Counted from the first letter of the stretch, positions 8,659 through 17,226 are shown. The stretch: 40,608 bases of DNA from an uncultured Eubacteriales bacterium (GCA_902790175.1 CADAQZ010000010.1:1-40608), one strand, 5' to 3'. Notes: generated by a model from the sequence alone, not told the origin. Numbers and translations are program-made.

Positions 8659-9725
8659 TGAACCTGAAGAAAAAGCTCGGCTCCGGGCTCGGCCAGCTGC
8701 TGATCCCGCTGATCGCCCTGGCCATACTGCTCCTGTTTAACCTGTTCCGCGATCCCGGCTTCTTCAGCATCCGCATCGCTGTGAACAACGCGGGCAACCG
8801 CGTGCTGACCGGCAACCTCATCAGCATCATCGACCTCGCCAGCGAGCTGGCCATCATCGCCATGGGCATGACGCTGGTCACCGCGGCCTGCGGCGGACAG
8901 GACATCTCCGTCGGCGCGGTCGGCGCGATCTCCGGCGCGGTGTTCGTCAAGATGGTGCAGAACTTCGGCGGCCTCAACGCGGGTACCTTCGTGCTGGCGC
9001 TGCTGTTGGCCATCCTGGTGACCATCCTGTTCAAGATGTTCAACGGCTCGCTGGTGGCCGTGTTCAAGATCCAGCCGATGATCGCCACGCTGATCCTCTA
9101 CTCCTGCGGACGCAGCATCGCCTACTGGATCAACGGCGACGCCACGCCGCAGCTGACCAGCCCCATCCTCACGGCCATCGGCATGACCATCCCCGGCATC
9201 CCGGTGCCCACGCCCATCTTCCTGGTGTTGATCGTGGGCATCCTGCTGGCGCTGGTGTTCCGCTTCACCAACATCAGCCTCTACACCCAGTCCGTCGGCA
9301 TCAACCAGGGCGCGGCGCGGCTGAACGGCATCAATCCCATCGCCATCAAGCTGCTGTCCTTCGCGCTGCTGGGCGTGTGCGTGTCGGTGTCGAGCCTGAT
9401 CGGCATCAGCCGACTGGGCCAGCTGAACCACAAGACCCTGCTGGTGGACATCGAGATGGACGCCATCCTCGCGGTCGCCATCGGCGGCAACAGCTTAGGC
9501 GGCGGCAAGTTCAAGCTGTCGGGCAGCATCCTGGGCGCCTACATCATCCAGATGCTGACCACCACCCTGTACGCCATGAAGGTCAGCCCGGAGAACGTGA
9601 AGGCCTACAAGGCCATCGTCATCATCATCATCGTCGTCGCTGGCTCGCCCGTGGTGAAGGAAAAGCTGACGTCGCTGTGGAAGCGGCTGCGCTCGGGCGC
9701 GGCTGCCCGGAAGGAGGCGGCCTAA
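8658..9725 (+). CDS. YtfT-like sugar ABC transporter permease
   Basis: Integral membrane subunit of the BPD_transp_2 family (CUT2 permeases). It has about nine to ten hydrophobic segments, the family blocks LASELAIIAMGMTLV, GGQDISVGAVGAISGAV and IQPMIATLILYSCGRSIAYW, and the late motif AVAIGGNSLGGGKFKLSGSILGA. It forms a heterodimer, by inference, with the product of 9726, as YtfT does with YjfF. The start codon overlaps the ATPase stop by one base. Its stop is immediately followed by the next start. Confidence 0.92.
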   Translation: MNLKKKLGSGLGQLLIPLIALAILLLFNLFRDPGFFSIRIAVNNAGNRVLTGNLISIIDLASELAIIAMGMTLVTAACGGQDISVGAVGAISGAVFVKMVQNFGGLNAGTFVLALLLAILVTILFKMFNGSLVAVFKIQPMIATLILYSCGRSIAYWINGDATPQLTSPILTAIGMTIPGIPVPTPIFLVLIVGILLALVFRFTNISLYTQSVGINQGAARLNGINPIAIKLLSFALLGVCVSVSSLIGISRLGQLNHKTLLVDIEMDAILAVAIGGNSLGGGKFKLSGSILGAYIIQMLTTTLYAMKVSPENVKAYKAIVIIIIVVAGSPVVKEKLTSLWKRLRSGAAARKEAA

Positions 9726-10775
9726 ATGAGTGACAAGACTCAGGTGCGCAACCGGCGCAGGGAACCTTTGACCGACGCCCAGCTGCTGATGACCATTTCC
9801 ATCGGCATCTTCGTGGCCATGTACGCGCTCGCGATGATCTTCATGGGCGGCGGCTTCCTCAAGGCCCAGCAGATCTTTGACATCCTCAACGACAACTCCT
9901 ACCTCATCATCATCGCCTGTGCGCTGACCATCGTCATGATCGGCGGCGGCATCAACATCTCCGTCGGCGGCGTCATCAGCCTGACCTGCATGGCCTGCGC
10001 CATATTCCTGAACGCCCACCTGGGCGGGCTGTCCATCGCGCTTTCGCTGCTGCTGGCGCTGGGCATCGGCCTGGCCTTCGGCGTGGGCATGGGCTTCCTG
10101 GTCAGCTACCTGGAGATCCAGCCGTTCATCGTGTCGCTGGCCGGCATGTTCCTGGCCCGCGGCCTGACCACGATCCTCTCCGTCAACCCGGTGAAGGTGG
10201 CCCACGAGGGCTTCCTGGAGCTGGTGAAGGCGAAGATCAAGATCTCCTGGCTGGGCTACGTGGCCCAGAACGGCAACCTGATCCCCGCCAAGATCGAGAT
10301 CGGCGCGGTGGTGGCGGTGTGCGTCGTGATCCTGATGTACATCCTGCTGCGCTACGTGAAGCTGGGCCGCAACATCTACGCCCTGGGCGGCAACAACCAG
10401 AGCGCGCTGATGCTGGGCATCAACGTCAAGCGCTCCCGCTTCATGAGCTATGTGATCAGCGGCCTTCTCAGCGGCCTGGCCGGCTTCGTGTTCCTGATGC
10501 ACAAGCCCGCCGGCAACGCCAGCGTGGCCATGCGCAGCGAGATGGACGCCATCGCGGCCTCCATCATAGGCGGCACGCTGCTCACCGGCGGCGTGGGCAA
10601 CGTCATCGGCACGTTCTTCGGTGTGATGATCCTGGCGACGATCCAGAAGATCATCGCCCTCAGCCCGCTGAACGCCTCCTGGTGGCAGGACATGGCCAGC
10701 GGCGCCATGCTCGGCTTCTTCATCATCCTGCAGAGCGTCGTGCTCGCCAATCGCGCGAAGAAGGCGCAGAAGTAA
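9726..10775 (+). CDS. YjfF-like sugar ABC transporter permease
   Basis: Second membrane subunit of the importer, again BPD_transp_2. Visible blocks are LIIIACALTIVMIGGGINISVGGVISL, IQPFIVSLAGMFLARGL, LGRNIYALGGNNQSALMLGI and DAIAASIIGGTLLTGGVGNVIGTFFG. There are about nine hydrophobic segments. The ATG at 9726 directly follows the TAA of the preceding gene. It is the last gene of the operon: a rho-independent terminator lies 10 bp past the stop. Having two different permeases plus a double ATPase and a YtfQ-like receptor is the signature of the Ytf/Yjf type rather than the single-permease ribose type. Confidence 0.91.
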   Translation: MSDKTQVRNRRREPLTDAQLLMTISIGIFVAMYALAMIFMGGGFLKAQQIFDILNDNSYLIIIACALTIVMIGGGINISVGGVISLTCMACAIFLNAHLGGLSIALSLLLALGIGLAFGVGMGFLVSYLEIQPFIVSLAGMFLARGLTTILSVNPVKVAHEGFLELVKAKIKISWLGYVAQNGNLIPAKIEIGAVVAVCVVILMYILLRYVKLGRNIYALGGNNQSALMLGINVKRSRFMSYVISGLLSGLAGFVFLMHKPAGNASVAMRSEMDAIAASIIGGTLLTGGVGNVIGTFFGVMILATIQKIIALSPLNASWWQDMASGAMLGFFIILQSVVLANRAKKAQK

Positions 10776-10785
10776 CCGCATCGCA

Positions 10786-10820
10786 AACCCCGGCGATCTA
10801 TCGCCGGGGTTATTCTGTTG
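10786..10820 (+). terminator. Rho-independent terminator of the sugar-transport operon
   Basis: An 11-bp stem, AACCCCGGCGA (10786-10796) with TCGCCGGGGTT (10801-10811), has a TCTA loop and is followed by ATTCTGTT. Confidence 0.88.
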
Positions 10821-10846
10821 ATAGGAACAATAATATCGTGTATACT
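10818..10846 (+). promoter_or_regulatory. Promoter of the HD-domain gene
   Basis: TTGATA at 10818-10823, a 17-base spacer and TATACT at 10841-10846. It lies directly after the terminator of the preceding operon and upstream of a single-arm family A repeat that becomes part of the leader. Confidence 0.65.
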
Positions 10847-10859
10847 GGACTGGGTCCCC

Positions 10860-10913
10860 AAAGCCTTCCCCTTGAGGGGAAGGTGGCTCGCCGTAGGCGA
10901 GACGGATGAGGTG
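10860..10913 (+). repeat. Interspersed repeat, family A (single arm)
   Basis: AAAGCCTTCCCC, then TTGAGGGGAAGGTGGC, then a second small hairpin (CTCGCCGTAGGCGAG) and ACGGATGAGGTG. The same outline forms the left half of the paired copy at 1604-1762. It sits in the untranslated leader of the HD-domain gene. Confidence 0.8.
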
Positions 10914-10952
10914 TCACTATAGAACCGATCATTACGACAGGAGGGCACACAC

Positions 10953-11552
10953 ATGGAAGCACGAGCACTGATCGACTTTCTGCGGGTGATGGAGCGCTTG
11001 AAGGACGCGCCGCGCCACTGCTGGACCACCGGCGGCCGCCGCGAGAGCGTGGCCGAGCACAGCTGGCGCGTGGCGCTGATGGCGATGCTGATGGCGGACG
11101 AATTCCCCGGCGTGGACATGGACAAGGTGATCCGCATGTGCCTGGTGCACGACATCGGCGAGGCCATCACCGGCGACATCCCCACCTTCCTAAAGACCGA
11201 CGCCGACCGCGTCGTGGAGGGCAAGGAGGTGGACGCGCTGATCGGCGGCCTGCCCGCGCCCTGGCCCGAGACGCTCGGTGCGCTGTTTGAGGAGATGGAG
11301 GCCCTGCAGACCACGGAGGCGAAGATCTACAAGGCGCTGGACCGCATGGAGGCCATCCAGTCGCACAACGAGTCGGACATCTCCACCTGGCTGCCGCTGG
11401 AGTTCGAGCTGAACCTCACTTACGGCGAGGACAGCGCCGCCTTCCATCCGTACCTTGCCAACCTCCGCGCGGAGATGAAAAAGGACACCGAGGCGATGAT
11501 AGAGGGGAAGAGTGAAGAGTGCAGAGTGCAGAGTGGAGAGTTGAAAGAGTGA
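10953..11552 (+). CDS. HD-domain phosphohydrolase (YfbR-like)
   Basis: Predicted metal-dependent phosphohydrolase, resembling the YfbR class that hydrolyses nucleoside monophosphates. Metal ligands are visible in the expected order: H36 in VAEHSWRV, H66-D67 in CLVHDIGEAITGDIP, and D130 in KALDRMEAIQ. The start ATG is preceded by AGGAGG. The C-terminal ~14 residues (after MIEGK) are encoded by a GAGTGCAGAGTGGAGAG-type repeat also found elsewhere between genes, so the native protein probably ended earlier and was extended by repeat insertion. It stands alone with its own promoter. The physiological substrate cannot be told from the sequence. Confidence 0.85.
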   Translation: MEARALIDFLRVMERLKDAPRHCWTTGGRRESVAEHSWRVALMAMLMADEFPGVDMDKVIRMCLVHDIGEAITGDIPTFLKTDADRVVEGKEVDALIGGLPAPWPETLGALFEEMEALQTTEAKIYKALDRMEAIQSHNESDISTWLPLEFELNLTYGEDSAAFHPYLANLRAEMKKDTEAMIEGKSEECRVQSGELKE

Positions 11553-11580
11553 GGAGTTAGGAGTGAGGAGTTAGGAGTTG
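11508..11580 (+). repeat. Interspersed low-complexity repeat, family E (GAGTTAGGAGTGAGGAGT type)
   Basis: Tandem variants of GAGTGCAGAGTG, GAGGAGTTAGGAGT and GGAGTTG cross the end of the HD-domain gene and its stop codon. Similar stretches occur at 17132-17157 (GGGAGTAGGGAGTAG) and 37925-37970 (GAGGAGTTAGGAGTTAG). Confidence 0.75.
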
Positions 11581-11592
11581 ATAGTGGCTGCC

Positions 11593-11808
11593 GCGCGTAT
11601 ATCGTAGGGGCGGCGATGCGCCGCTCCAAAAGCCTTCCCCTCTGGGGAAGGTGGCAGCGCGCAGCGCTGACGGAAGAGGTCTTTTCACGAATGGCTTAGC
11701 GCCTTTATCAAAACAGAGGCGCAGAGCGATAGCGAAAGGGACCTCTTTCGTCTTTGGTGGAAAAAACATTTTTCACCAAATCCACCTTCCCCAAAGGGGA
11801 AGGCTTTT
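11593..11808. repeat. Compound repeat: family B unit plus paired family A element
   Basis: A GTAGGGGCGG unit with its small palindrome (11603-11626, family B) is followed by a paired family A copy. That copy runs from AAAGCCTTCCCC at 11629 to GGGGAAGGCTTTT at about 11808. The interior (AAGAGGTC facing GACCTCTTT) is largely palindromic. It separates the convergent HD-domain and argH genes and probably serves as their transcription end. No coding sequence is supported here. Confidence 0.75.
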
Positions 11809-11814
11809 GAGTAA

Positions 11815-13188
11815 CTATGCCTGGAGCGCTTCCCGCGTCGCCTGGATCGTGGCCTTCACGGCGTCGGGGGCGGGGCCGCCGGGCAGGCGGCGCTGGCTGA
11901 CGCAGGTCAGCAGGTCGATGGCCTGGTACACGTCCTCGTCGAACACGAGGCTGAACCGGCGGTACTCGGCGATGGGCAGCTCGTCCAGCGTCAGTCCCCG
12001 GTCGATGCAGTACTTCACCAGCTGCCCCGTCACCTTGTAGGCGTCGCGGAACGGGATGCCCTTCTTCACCATGTAGTCGGCGCAGTCGGTGGCGTTGATA
12101 AAGCCCTTCTGGGCGGCCTTCTTCATGTTGGCGGGGTGGAACGTGGCGGTGCGCAGCATCGGCGCGAGCACCTCCAGGCTCAATTCGGCCGTGTCGATGG
12201 CGTCGAACAGCGCCTCCTTGTCCTCCTGCATGTCCTTGTTGTAGGCCAGCGGCAGCGCCTTCATGGCCGTCAGCAGCGTCATCAGGTCGCCGTACACCCG
12301 CCCGGTCTTGCCGCGCACCAGCTCGGTGATGTCCGGGTTCTTCTTTTGCGGCATGATGCTCGAACCGGTGGAGAACTGGTCCGCGAGCGTGACGAACTTG
12401 AACTCCCAGCTGCACCACAGGCAGATCTCCTCCGAGTAGCGCGACAGGTGCGTCATCAGGATCGACAGGTCGGCCAGCAGCTCCAGCGCGAAGTCGCGGT
12501 CGGACACGCCGTCCAGGCTGTTGAGGCTGATGCCGTTAAAGCCCAGCTGCCGCGCTACGTACTCGCGGTCCAGCGGGTAGGTGGTGCCCGCCAGCGCGCC
12601 GCTGCCCAGCGGCAGCACCAGCGTGCGCTTCTTGCAGTCGGCAAGGCGCTCGATGTCCCTCAGCAGCATCTGCGCGTAGGCCATCAGCCAGTGCGCCAGC
12701 GTGATCGGCTGCGCGCGCTGCAGGTGCGTGTAGCCGGGCATGACGGTCTCCAGGTGTTGCGCCGCCACGTCGCAAAACGCGCCGGTCAGGTCCTTCGCCA
12801 GATCGACGAGGCGATCGATGGCGTCGGCCAGGTACATGCGGATGTCCAGCGCCACCTGGTCGTTGCGGCTGCGCGCGGTGTGCAGGCGCTTGCCCGCGTC
12901 GCCGATGCGCTCGGTCAGCGTGGCCTCAACGAACGTGTGGATGTCCTCGCAGGTCATGTCGATCTGAAGCGCGCCGCTGTCGATATCCGCGAGGATGCCC
13001 TGCAGGCCCTCGACGATCTTCGCCGCGTCCTCCGGCTCGACGATGCCCTGCCGGCCCAGCATCCGCGCGTGCGCGATGGAGCCGGTGATGTCCTGCTTCG
13101 CCATGCGGCTGTCAAAGCCGATGGAGTTGTTGATGGCCGAAAGCCTCTCGTCCACGTCGCCGCCCGTGCGGCCTGCCCATAGCTTCAT
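11815..13188 (-). CDS. argH: Argininosuccinate lyase
   Basis: Cleaves argininosuccinate to arginine and fumarate, the last step of arginine biosynthesis. It is a cytosolic homotetramer in the known family. The fumarase/aspartase superfamily signature GSSIMPQKKNPD is at residues 275-286. Other conserved blocks are MKLWAGR at the start, TARSRNDQ (104-111), GYTHLQRAQP (152-161) and LPLGSGALAGT. The length of 457 is standard. The start follows AAGGAGCG. It lies 40 bp downstream of the diguanylate cyclase gene on the same strand and may share its transcript. argG is on the same strand further upstream. The gene ends against a family A repeat. Confidence 0.97.
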   Translation of the reverse strand: MKLWAGRTGGDVDERLSAINNSIGFDSRMAKQDITGSIAHARMLGRQGIVEPEDAAKIVEGLQGILADIDSGALQIDMTCEDIHTFVEATLTERIGDAGKRLHTARSRNDQVALDIRMYLADAIDRLVDLAKDLTGAFCDVAAQHLETVMPGYTHLQRAQPITLAHWLMAYAQMLLRDIERLADCKKRTLVLPLGSGALAGTTYPLDREYVARQLGFNGISLNSLDGVSDRDFALELLADLSILMTHLSRYSEEICLWCSWEFKFVTLADQFSTGSSIMPQKKNPDITELVRGKTGRVYGDLMTLLTAMKALPLAYNKDMQEDKEALFDAIDTAELSLEVLAPMLRTATFHPANMKKAAQKGFINATDCADYMVKKGIPFRDAYKVTGQLVKYCIDRGLTLDELPIAEYRRFSLVFDEDVYQAIDLLTCVSQRRLPGGPAPDAVKATIQATREALQA

Positions 13189-13228
13189 ATCGTTCGCTCC
13201 TTTGTCCCTGTTCAGATGTGTTTGCGCG

Positions 13229-14320
13229 TCAGTGGGTGCGCCGGTCCATGCCGCTCTGGCGGTAGTAATCGGCCTTGTCGCTGTACATGTTCCGGTCGGA
13301 ACGGATCAGCGCCTCCTCCACTTGCTCGTCGTTCTCGCGCATCGCGTAGCCCGCCGACAGGCTGTACCCGGCCCGGGCCACGTCCTGCTTGACCCGCGCG
13401 ATCGATTGCTTCACGGCCGCCTCGTCCTGGCGCATAAAAAGCATGGCAAATTCGTCGCCGCCGATGCGATAAGCGATGGTGTCCCGGCTGTTGACCCGGG
13501 CCAGGCAGCGCCCGATCCCGGCCAGCGCCCGGTCGCCCTCGGCGTGGCCCCGCGTGTCGTTGATGTGCTTCAGGCCGTTCATGTCCAGCGACGCGACGGC
13601 GGTGACGGCCTTCTGCTGGTTTTTCATGTCGTCGTAGAAGGAAAAGCGGTTTTCCAGCCCGGTCAGCGGGTCGAGCCGGTTGTCGTGCGAGCGCAGGAAG
13701 ATGTAGAAGAACACGCTGCTGATCATGATCGCCTCGTTCAGGCGGCAGCCGCCGTTGAACGCGTCGATCACCGAGGCCACGATGCAGGACGCCGCGCAGA
13801 TGATCAGCAGCCACCGCTCCGACTTCTTTCGATTGTAAAAGTGCCGCCAGGTGGCAAACAGGATCTGCACCATGTACAATAGCCCGACGACGAACACGCT
13901 GTAGCCCAGCGGCCCGCGCACAAAGCCATAATCGCTGCCGAAGGAAAACGCGACGGGGGAGAAGAACGCCGTCAGGAACACGGCCAGGTTGATGACCGCC
14001 GGGATCCAGAGCTTCCAGTTTCTCCGCTCCGGCGGGCACACCACCAGCAGCAGCCCGATCGCGGCGACGGGGCGCAGCGTATAGCCGACGATGGAGAAGA
14101 AGATGCGCGGCAGGCGCAGCGCGGGGTCCGTTGCGCACAGGCCCTCGCACACGTCCTCCAGCACCAGCAACAGGCAGCAGATCAGGGTCATCCAGAAGTA
14201 GCGCAGCTCCGCATCCCTGGCCTTTTTCTGGTCCGACAGCTTGATGGCGTAGACCACGATCAGCAGGATCGTGATGAAGTGCGAGGCGATCATTTGATTG
14301 AAAACAGACGATGCTGTCAT
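13229..14320 (-). CDS. Membrane-bound diguanylate cyclase (GGDEF)
   Basis: Predicted to make c-di-GMP from two GTP. The N-terminal ~190 residues hold about six hydrophobic segments, forming a membrane sensor region of no recognised class. The GGDEF domain (about 205-355) has DPLTGLENR, DMNGLKHINDTRGHAEGD and the intact catalytic motif IGGDEF (GGDEF at 287-291). No RxxD inhibitory site is found five residues before the motif, so product inhibition at that site is unlikely. The start at 14320 is supported by GGGAGG upstream. It lies between argG and argH, an unusual neighbour for arginine genes. Confidence 0.9.
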   Translation of the reverse strand: MTASSVFNQMIASHFITILLIVVYAIKLSDQKKARDAELRYFWMTLICCLLLVLEDVCEGLCATDPALRLPRIFFSIVGYTLRPVAAIGLLLVVCPPERRNWKLWIPAVINLAVFLTAFFSPVAFSFGSDYGFVRGPLGYSVFVVGLLYMVQILFATWRHFYNRKKSERWLLIICAASCIVASVIDAFNGGCRLNEAIMISSVFFYIFLRSHDNRLDPLTGLENRFSFYDDMKNQQKAVTAVASLDMNGLKHINDTRGHAEGDRALAGIGRCLARVNSRDTIAYRIGGDEFAMLFMRQDEAAVKQSIARVKQDVARAGYSLSAGYAMRENDEQVEEALIRSDRNMYSDKADYYRQSGMDRRTH

Positions 14321-14392
14321 CCTGAAACCTCCCGTGGATGGTGCGCAGGCGGGGTCTCCGCCGCGAAAAAACGCTTTTGACTCATCCTGGAT

Positions 14393-14420
14393 ATTATATC
14401 GGGAAAAAATGGCGTAGCAA
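14393..14420 (-). promoter_or_regulatory. Promoter of the diguanylate cyclase-argH unit
   Basis: Read on the minus strand: TTGCTA, a 16-base spacer and TATAAT (plus-strand ATTATA at 14393-14398). The transcript would begin about 60 bases before the cyclase start. Confidence 0.55.
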
Positions 14421-14429
14421 GGGAGATGC

Positions 14430-14646
14430 TGTTATGTTCGGGTTGTTTCGCCCTTGCGGGCGGCGCAACGCCGCCCCTACTGCGCTGCGACAGCCAAAGC
14501 GGGATGTTGAGAAGACCAGATTGCTACGTCGGGCTTCGCTCCCCGCAATGACGTACTTTGGATGCGCTTTGTTTTACGTCATTGCGAGGAGGGCGTCAGC
14601 CCGACGTGGCAATCTGGTCTCCAAACTGAACTCTAAACTCTAAACG
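14430..14646. repeat. Repeat cluster between argG and the cyclase gene (families B, C and E)
   Basis: This holds a family B copy (about 14437-14480: GCGGGCGGCGCAACG then CCGCCCCTAC). Next is a ~108-bp inverted repeat of family C, from AGACCAGATTGC at 14513 to GCAATCTGGTCT at 14620, with inner arms CGCAATGACGTA and TACGTCATTGCG. Then comes a short CTCTAAACTCTAAAC stretch. The open frame running through it is repeat-derived and is not called. It probably ends argG transcription. Confidence 0.8.
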
Positions 14647-14647
14647 C

Positions 14648-15880
<1,233 letters not shown>

Positions 15881-15931
15881 GTTGAACGCTCCTTGTCGCC
15901 GCGAGCGCGGCTCATTTCGTTTGATGCGTCT

Positions 15932-15959
15932 ATTATATACCAAAAATATACACTGTCAA
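15932..15959 (-). promoter_or_regulatory. Promoter of argG
   Basis: On the minus strand: TTGACA (plus 15954-15959), a 16-base spacer and TATAAT (plus 15932-15937). The start of transcription would be near 15925, 45 bases before the ATG. Confidence 0.85.
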
Positions 15960-15999
15960 GCCCTAATATACGTTAAAAGGGTTAATTTTAGGGGATGAT

Positions 16000-16030
16000 A
16001 TGCATAATTTATGTATATTGATGCATATAT
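16000..16030. promoter_or_regulatory. Candidate arginine-repressor operator upstream of argG
   Basis: An AT-rich stretch holds TGCATA (16001-16006), TGTATA (16012-16017) and TGCATA (16023-16028) at 11-bp steps, and TGCAT-N5-ATGTA forms an imperfect palindrome. ArgR/AhrC boxes have the form TGMAT-N4-ATKCA, so the match is close but the spacing is one base too long. It is centred about 55 bp upstream of the -35 of argG. Confidence 0.35.
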
Positions 16031-16059
16031 GACGGGAAGCTCCCGCGGAGCTTCCCGTC
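16031..16059. terminator. Strong hairpin downstream of the toxin gene
   Basis: A 13-bp perfect stem, GACGGGAAGCTCC with GGAGCTTCCCGTC, has a CGC loop. It follows the yoeB-like gene on the minus strand, though no clean U-run follows on either strand. Termination of the toxin-antitoxin transcript, or insulation of argG from it, is inferred. Confidence 0.55.
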
Positions 16060-16071
16060 CGGATACCGGTA

Positions 16072-16328
16072 TTATTCGTAGTGCCCCTTCACGGACAGTA
16101 CGATGATGCTGTCGCCCGACGCGCGATACACCACGCGGTTTTTTCGTCGATGCGGCGGTTCCACCATCCGCGCAGGTTGCCAGTCAGGGGTTCGGGCTTG
16201 CCAATGCCCTCATAGGGGCTGCGCTGGATGTCGCGAATCAACTGGTTGATCCTTTTGAGCGTCTTCCTGTCGAGGTTCTGCCAGCTCAGATAGTCCTCCC
16301 ACGCGCTCTCCTCCCAAAGCAGCCGCAC
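16072..16328 (-). pseudogene. YoeB-family toxin with one-base frameshift
   Basis: YoeB is a ribosome-dependent mRNA interferase. The N-terminal part (LLWEESAWEDYLSWQ, KRINQLIRDIQRSPYEGIGKPEPL, NLRGWWNRRIDEK) closely follows E. coli YoeB. After codon 63 the frame reads into unrelated residues and stops at 16089. One extra A in the six-A run (plus-strand T at 16139-16144) would restore NRVVYRASGDSI...KGHYE, ending at 16072 as an 85-residue protein. In the restored product E46, R65 and H83 fall exactly at the catalytic positions known in YoeB. The start is a GTG 2 bases after the antitoxin stop. It could be a dead toxin, a sequencing error, or a gene expressed by -1 slippage on the A run. Confidence 0.85.
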
Positions 16329-16330
16329 GA

Positions 16331-16591
16331 TCAGGCCTCGATCAAGTCGTGGTTGACCAGGCGCGCCTCGCCCGAATCCACTTGCGCGGCCAGTTTTTCC
16401 AGGCGGCGCATGTTGGCCTCGGAGAAGAACGGGTCGACGGAAACCTCAAACGGGATGCGCTGTTCGCGGCACATCTTTCGGGCGAAAATGGTAAACGCGG
16501 TGGTCATGTTCATGCCGAGTTCCCGGCATACGCCCTCCATGTTGGTCTTCAAGTCCTCGTCCATGCGAATGGTCACCATCGTCTGAGACAT
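16331..16591 (-). CDS. RelB/DinJ-family antitoxin
   Basis: An 86-residue ribbon-helix-helix antitoxin. The N-terminal MSQTMVTIRMDEDLKTNMEGVCRELGMNMTTAFTIF pattern (beta strand plus two helices, with the GMNMTTAF block) is characteristic of DinJ/RelB. The C-terminal half (IPFEVSVDPFFSEANMRRLEKLAAQ) is the part that usually wraps the toxin. The start follows GGGGAGG. It would neutralise the YoeB-like toxin encoded directly downstream and repress its own promoter, where tandem repeats overlap the -35. As the toxin is frameshifted, the antitoxin may now be a solo regulator. Confidence 0.9.
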   Translation of the reverse strand: MSQTMVTIRMDEDLKTNMEGVCRELGMNMTTAFTIFARKMCREQRIPFEVSVDPFFSEANMRRLEKLAAQVDSGEARLVNHDLIEA

Positions 16592-16613
16592 GGTATCGCC
16601 TCCCCTCGACAGT

Positions 16614-16650
16614 ATTATAGCAGATTGTCAATACGATGTCAATACGATGT
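16614..16650 (-). promoter_or_regulatory. Promoter and tandem-repeat operator of the toxin-antitoxin operon
   Basis: On the minus strand: TTGACA (plus 16637-16642), a 17-base spacer and TATAAT (plus 16614-16619), a consensus promoter. The plus-strand unit TGTCAATACGA is repeated exactly at 16626-16636 and 16637-16647 and begins again at 16648. A second TTGACA therefore sits 11 bp inside the spacer. One-turn direct repeats over the -35 are a plausible antitoxin operator. Confidence 0.8.
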
Positions 16651-16657
16651 ATAGAAA

Positions 16658-17119
16658 TTAGTTCTTTGAATTGACCCGCTTCTGACTAAAAAACCCCTTC
16701 AGCAGCGCCTCGCAGTCTCCGGCCAACACGCCGCCGTCGGAGGGGCAGAAGTGGGGGAAGGCGGGGTCCTCGGGGATGCGGTACAGGCTCCCGGCGCAGC
16801 CCTGTCCGGGGTCCGCCGCGCCGTACACCAGCCGACCCACCCGCGCCTGCACGATGGCTCCGGCGCACATCGGGCAGGGCTCCAGCGTCGCGTAGAGCGC
16901 GCAATCGTTCAGCCGCCAGTCGCCCAGCGCGGCGCTGGCCCTCTGTATGGCGAGCAGCTCTGCGTGGGCGGTGGCGTCGCCGCGGGCCTCGCACTCGTTG
17001 TGTGCGCGGGCGATGATCTCGCCGCCCCGGACGATCACGCAGCCCACGGGCATCTCGCCTGCCGCCATGGCCAGCTTCGCCTCTTTCAGGGCTTCGTTCA
17101 TGCAATCGATGTCGGTCAT
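16658..17119 (-). CDS. tadA: tRNA-specific adenosine deaminase
   Basis: Deaminates the wobble adenosine (A34) of tRNA-Arg(ACG) to inosine. The zinc deaminase motifs are complete: H52-A53-E54 in TAHAELLAI, with Glu54 as proton shuttle, and P81-C82-P83-M84-C85 in LEPCPMCAGAI. At 153 residues the length is right. The ATG at 17119 is preceded by AGGAGCC. Longer frames to 17218 or 17240 run back through interspersed repeats and are not used. The promoter is at 17252-17280. Confidence 0.94.
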   Translation of the reverse strand: MTDIDCMNEALKEAKLAMAAGEMPVGCVIVRGGEIIARAHNECEARGDATAHAELLAIQRASAALGDWRLNDCALYATLEPCPMCAGAIVQARVGRLVYGAADPGQGCAGSLYRIPEDPAFPHFCPSDGGVLAGDCEALLKGFFSQKRVNSKN

Positions 17120-17131
17120 GGGGGCTCCTTT

Positions 17132-17226
17132 CGGGAGTAGGGAGTAGGGAGTAGGGATGGCTGTGGGTGGCGCAACGCGCCTTGTCATTGCGAGGCGGGC
17201 ATTTGCCCGCCGTGGCAATCTGGTCT
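17132..17226. repeat. Interspersed repeats in the tadA leader (families E and C)
   Basis: GGGAGTAGGGAGTAGGGAG at 17132-17157 (family E, plus strand) is followed by a single family C arm, CATTGCGAGGCGGGC...GTGGCAATCTGGTCT, at 17187-17226. The latter matches the right arm of the inverted repeat ending at 14620. Both lie in the predicted untranslated leader of tadA. Confidence 0.75.

Noticed and set aside
14338-14643. 101-codon plus-strand frame
   Set aside because: It lies wholly within interspersed repeats and a divergent promoter region, with no family match.
15881-15943. Longer N-terminus for argG
   Set aside because: It would begin inside the -10 region of the promoter, and the shorter start has AAGGAGCG and matches the family N-terminus.
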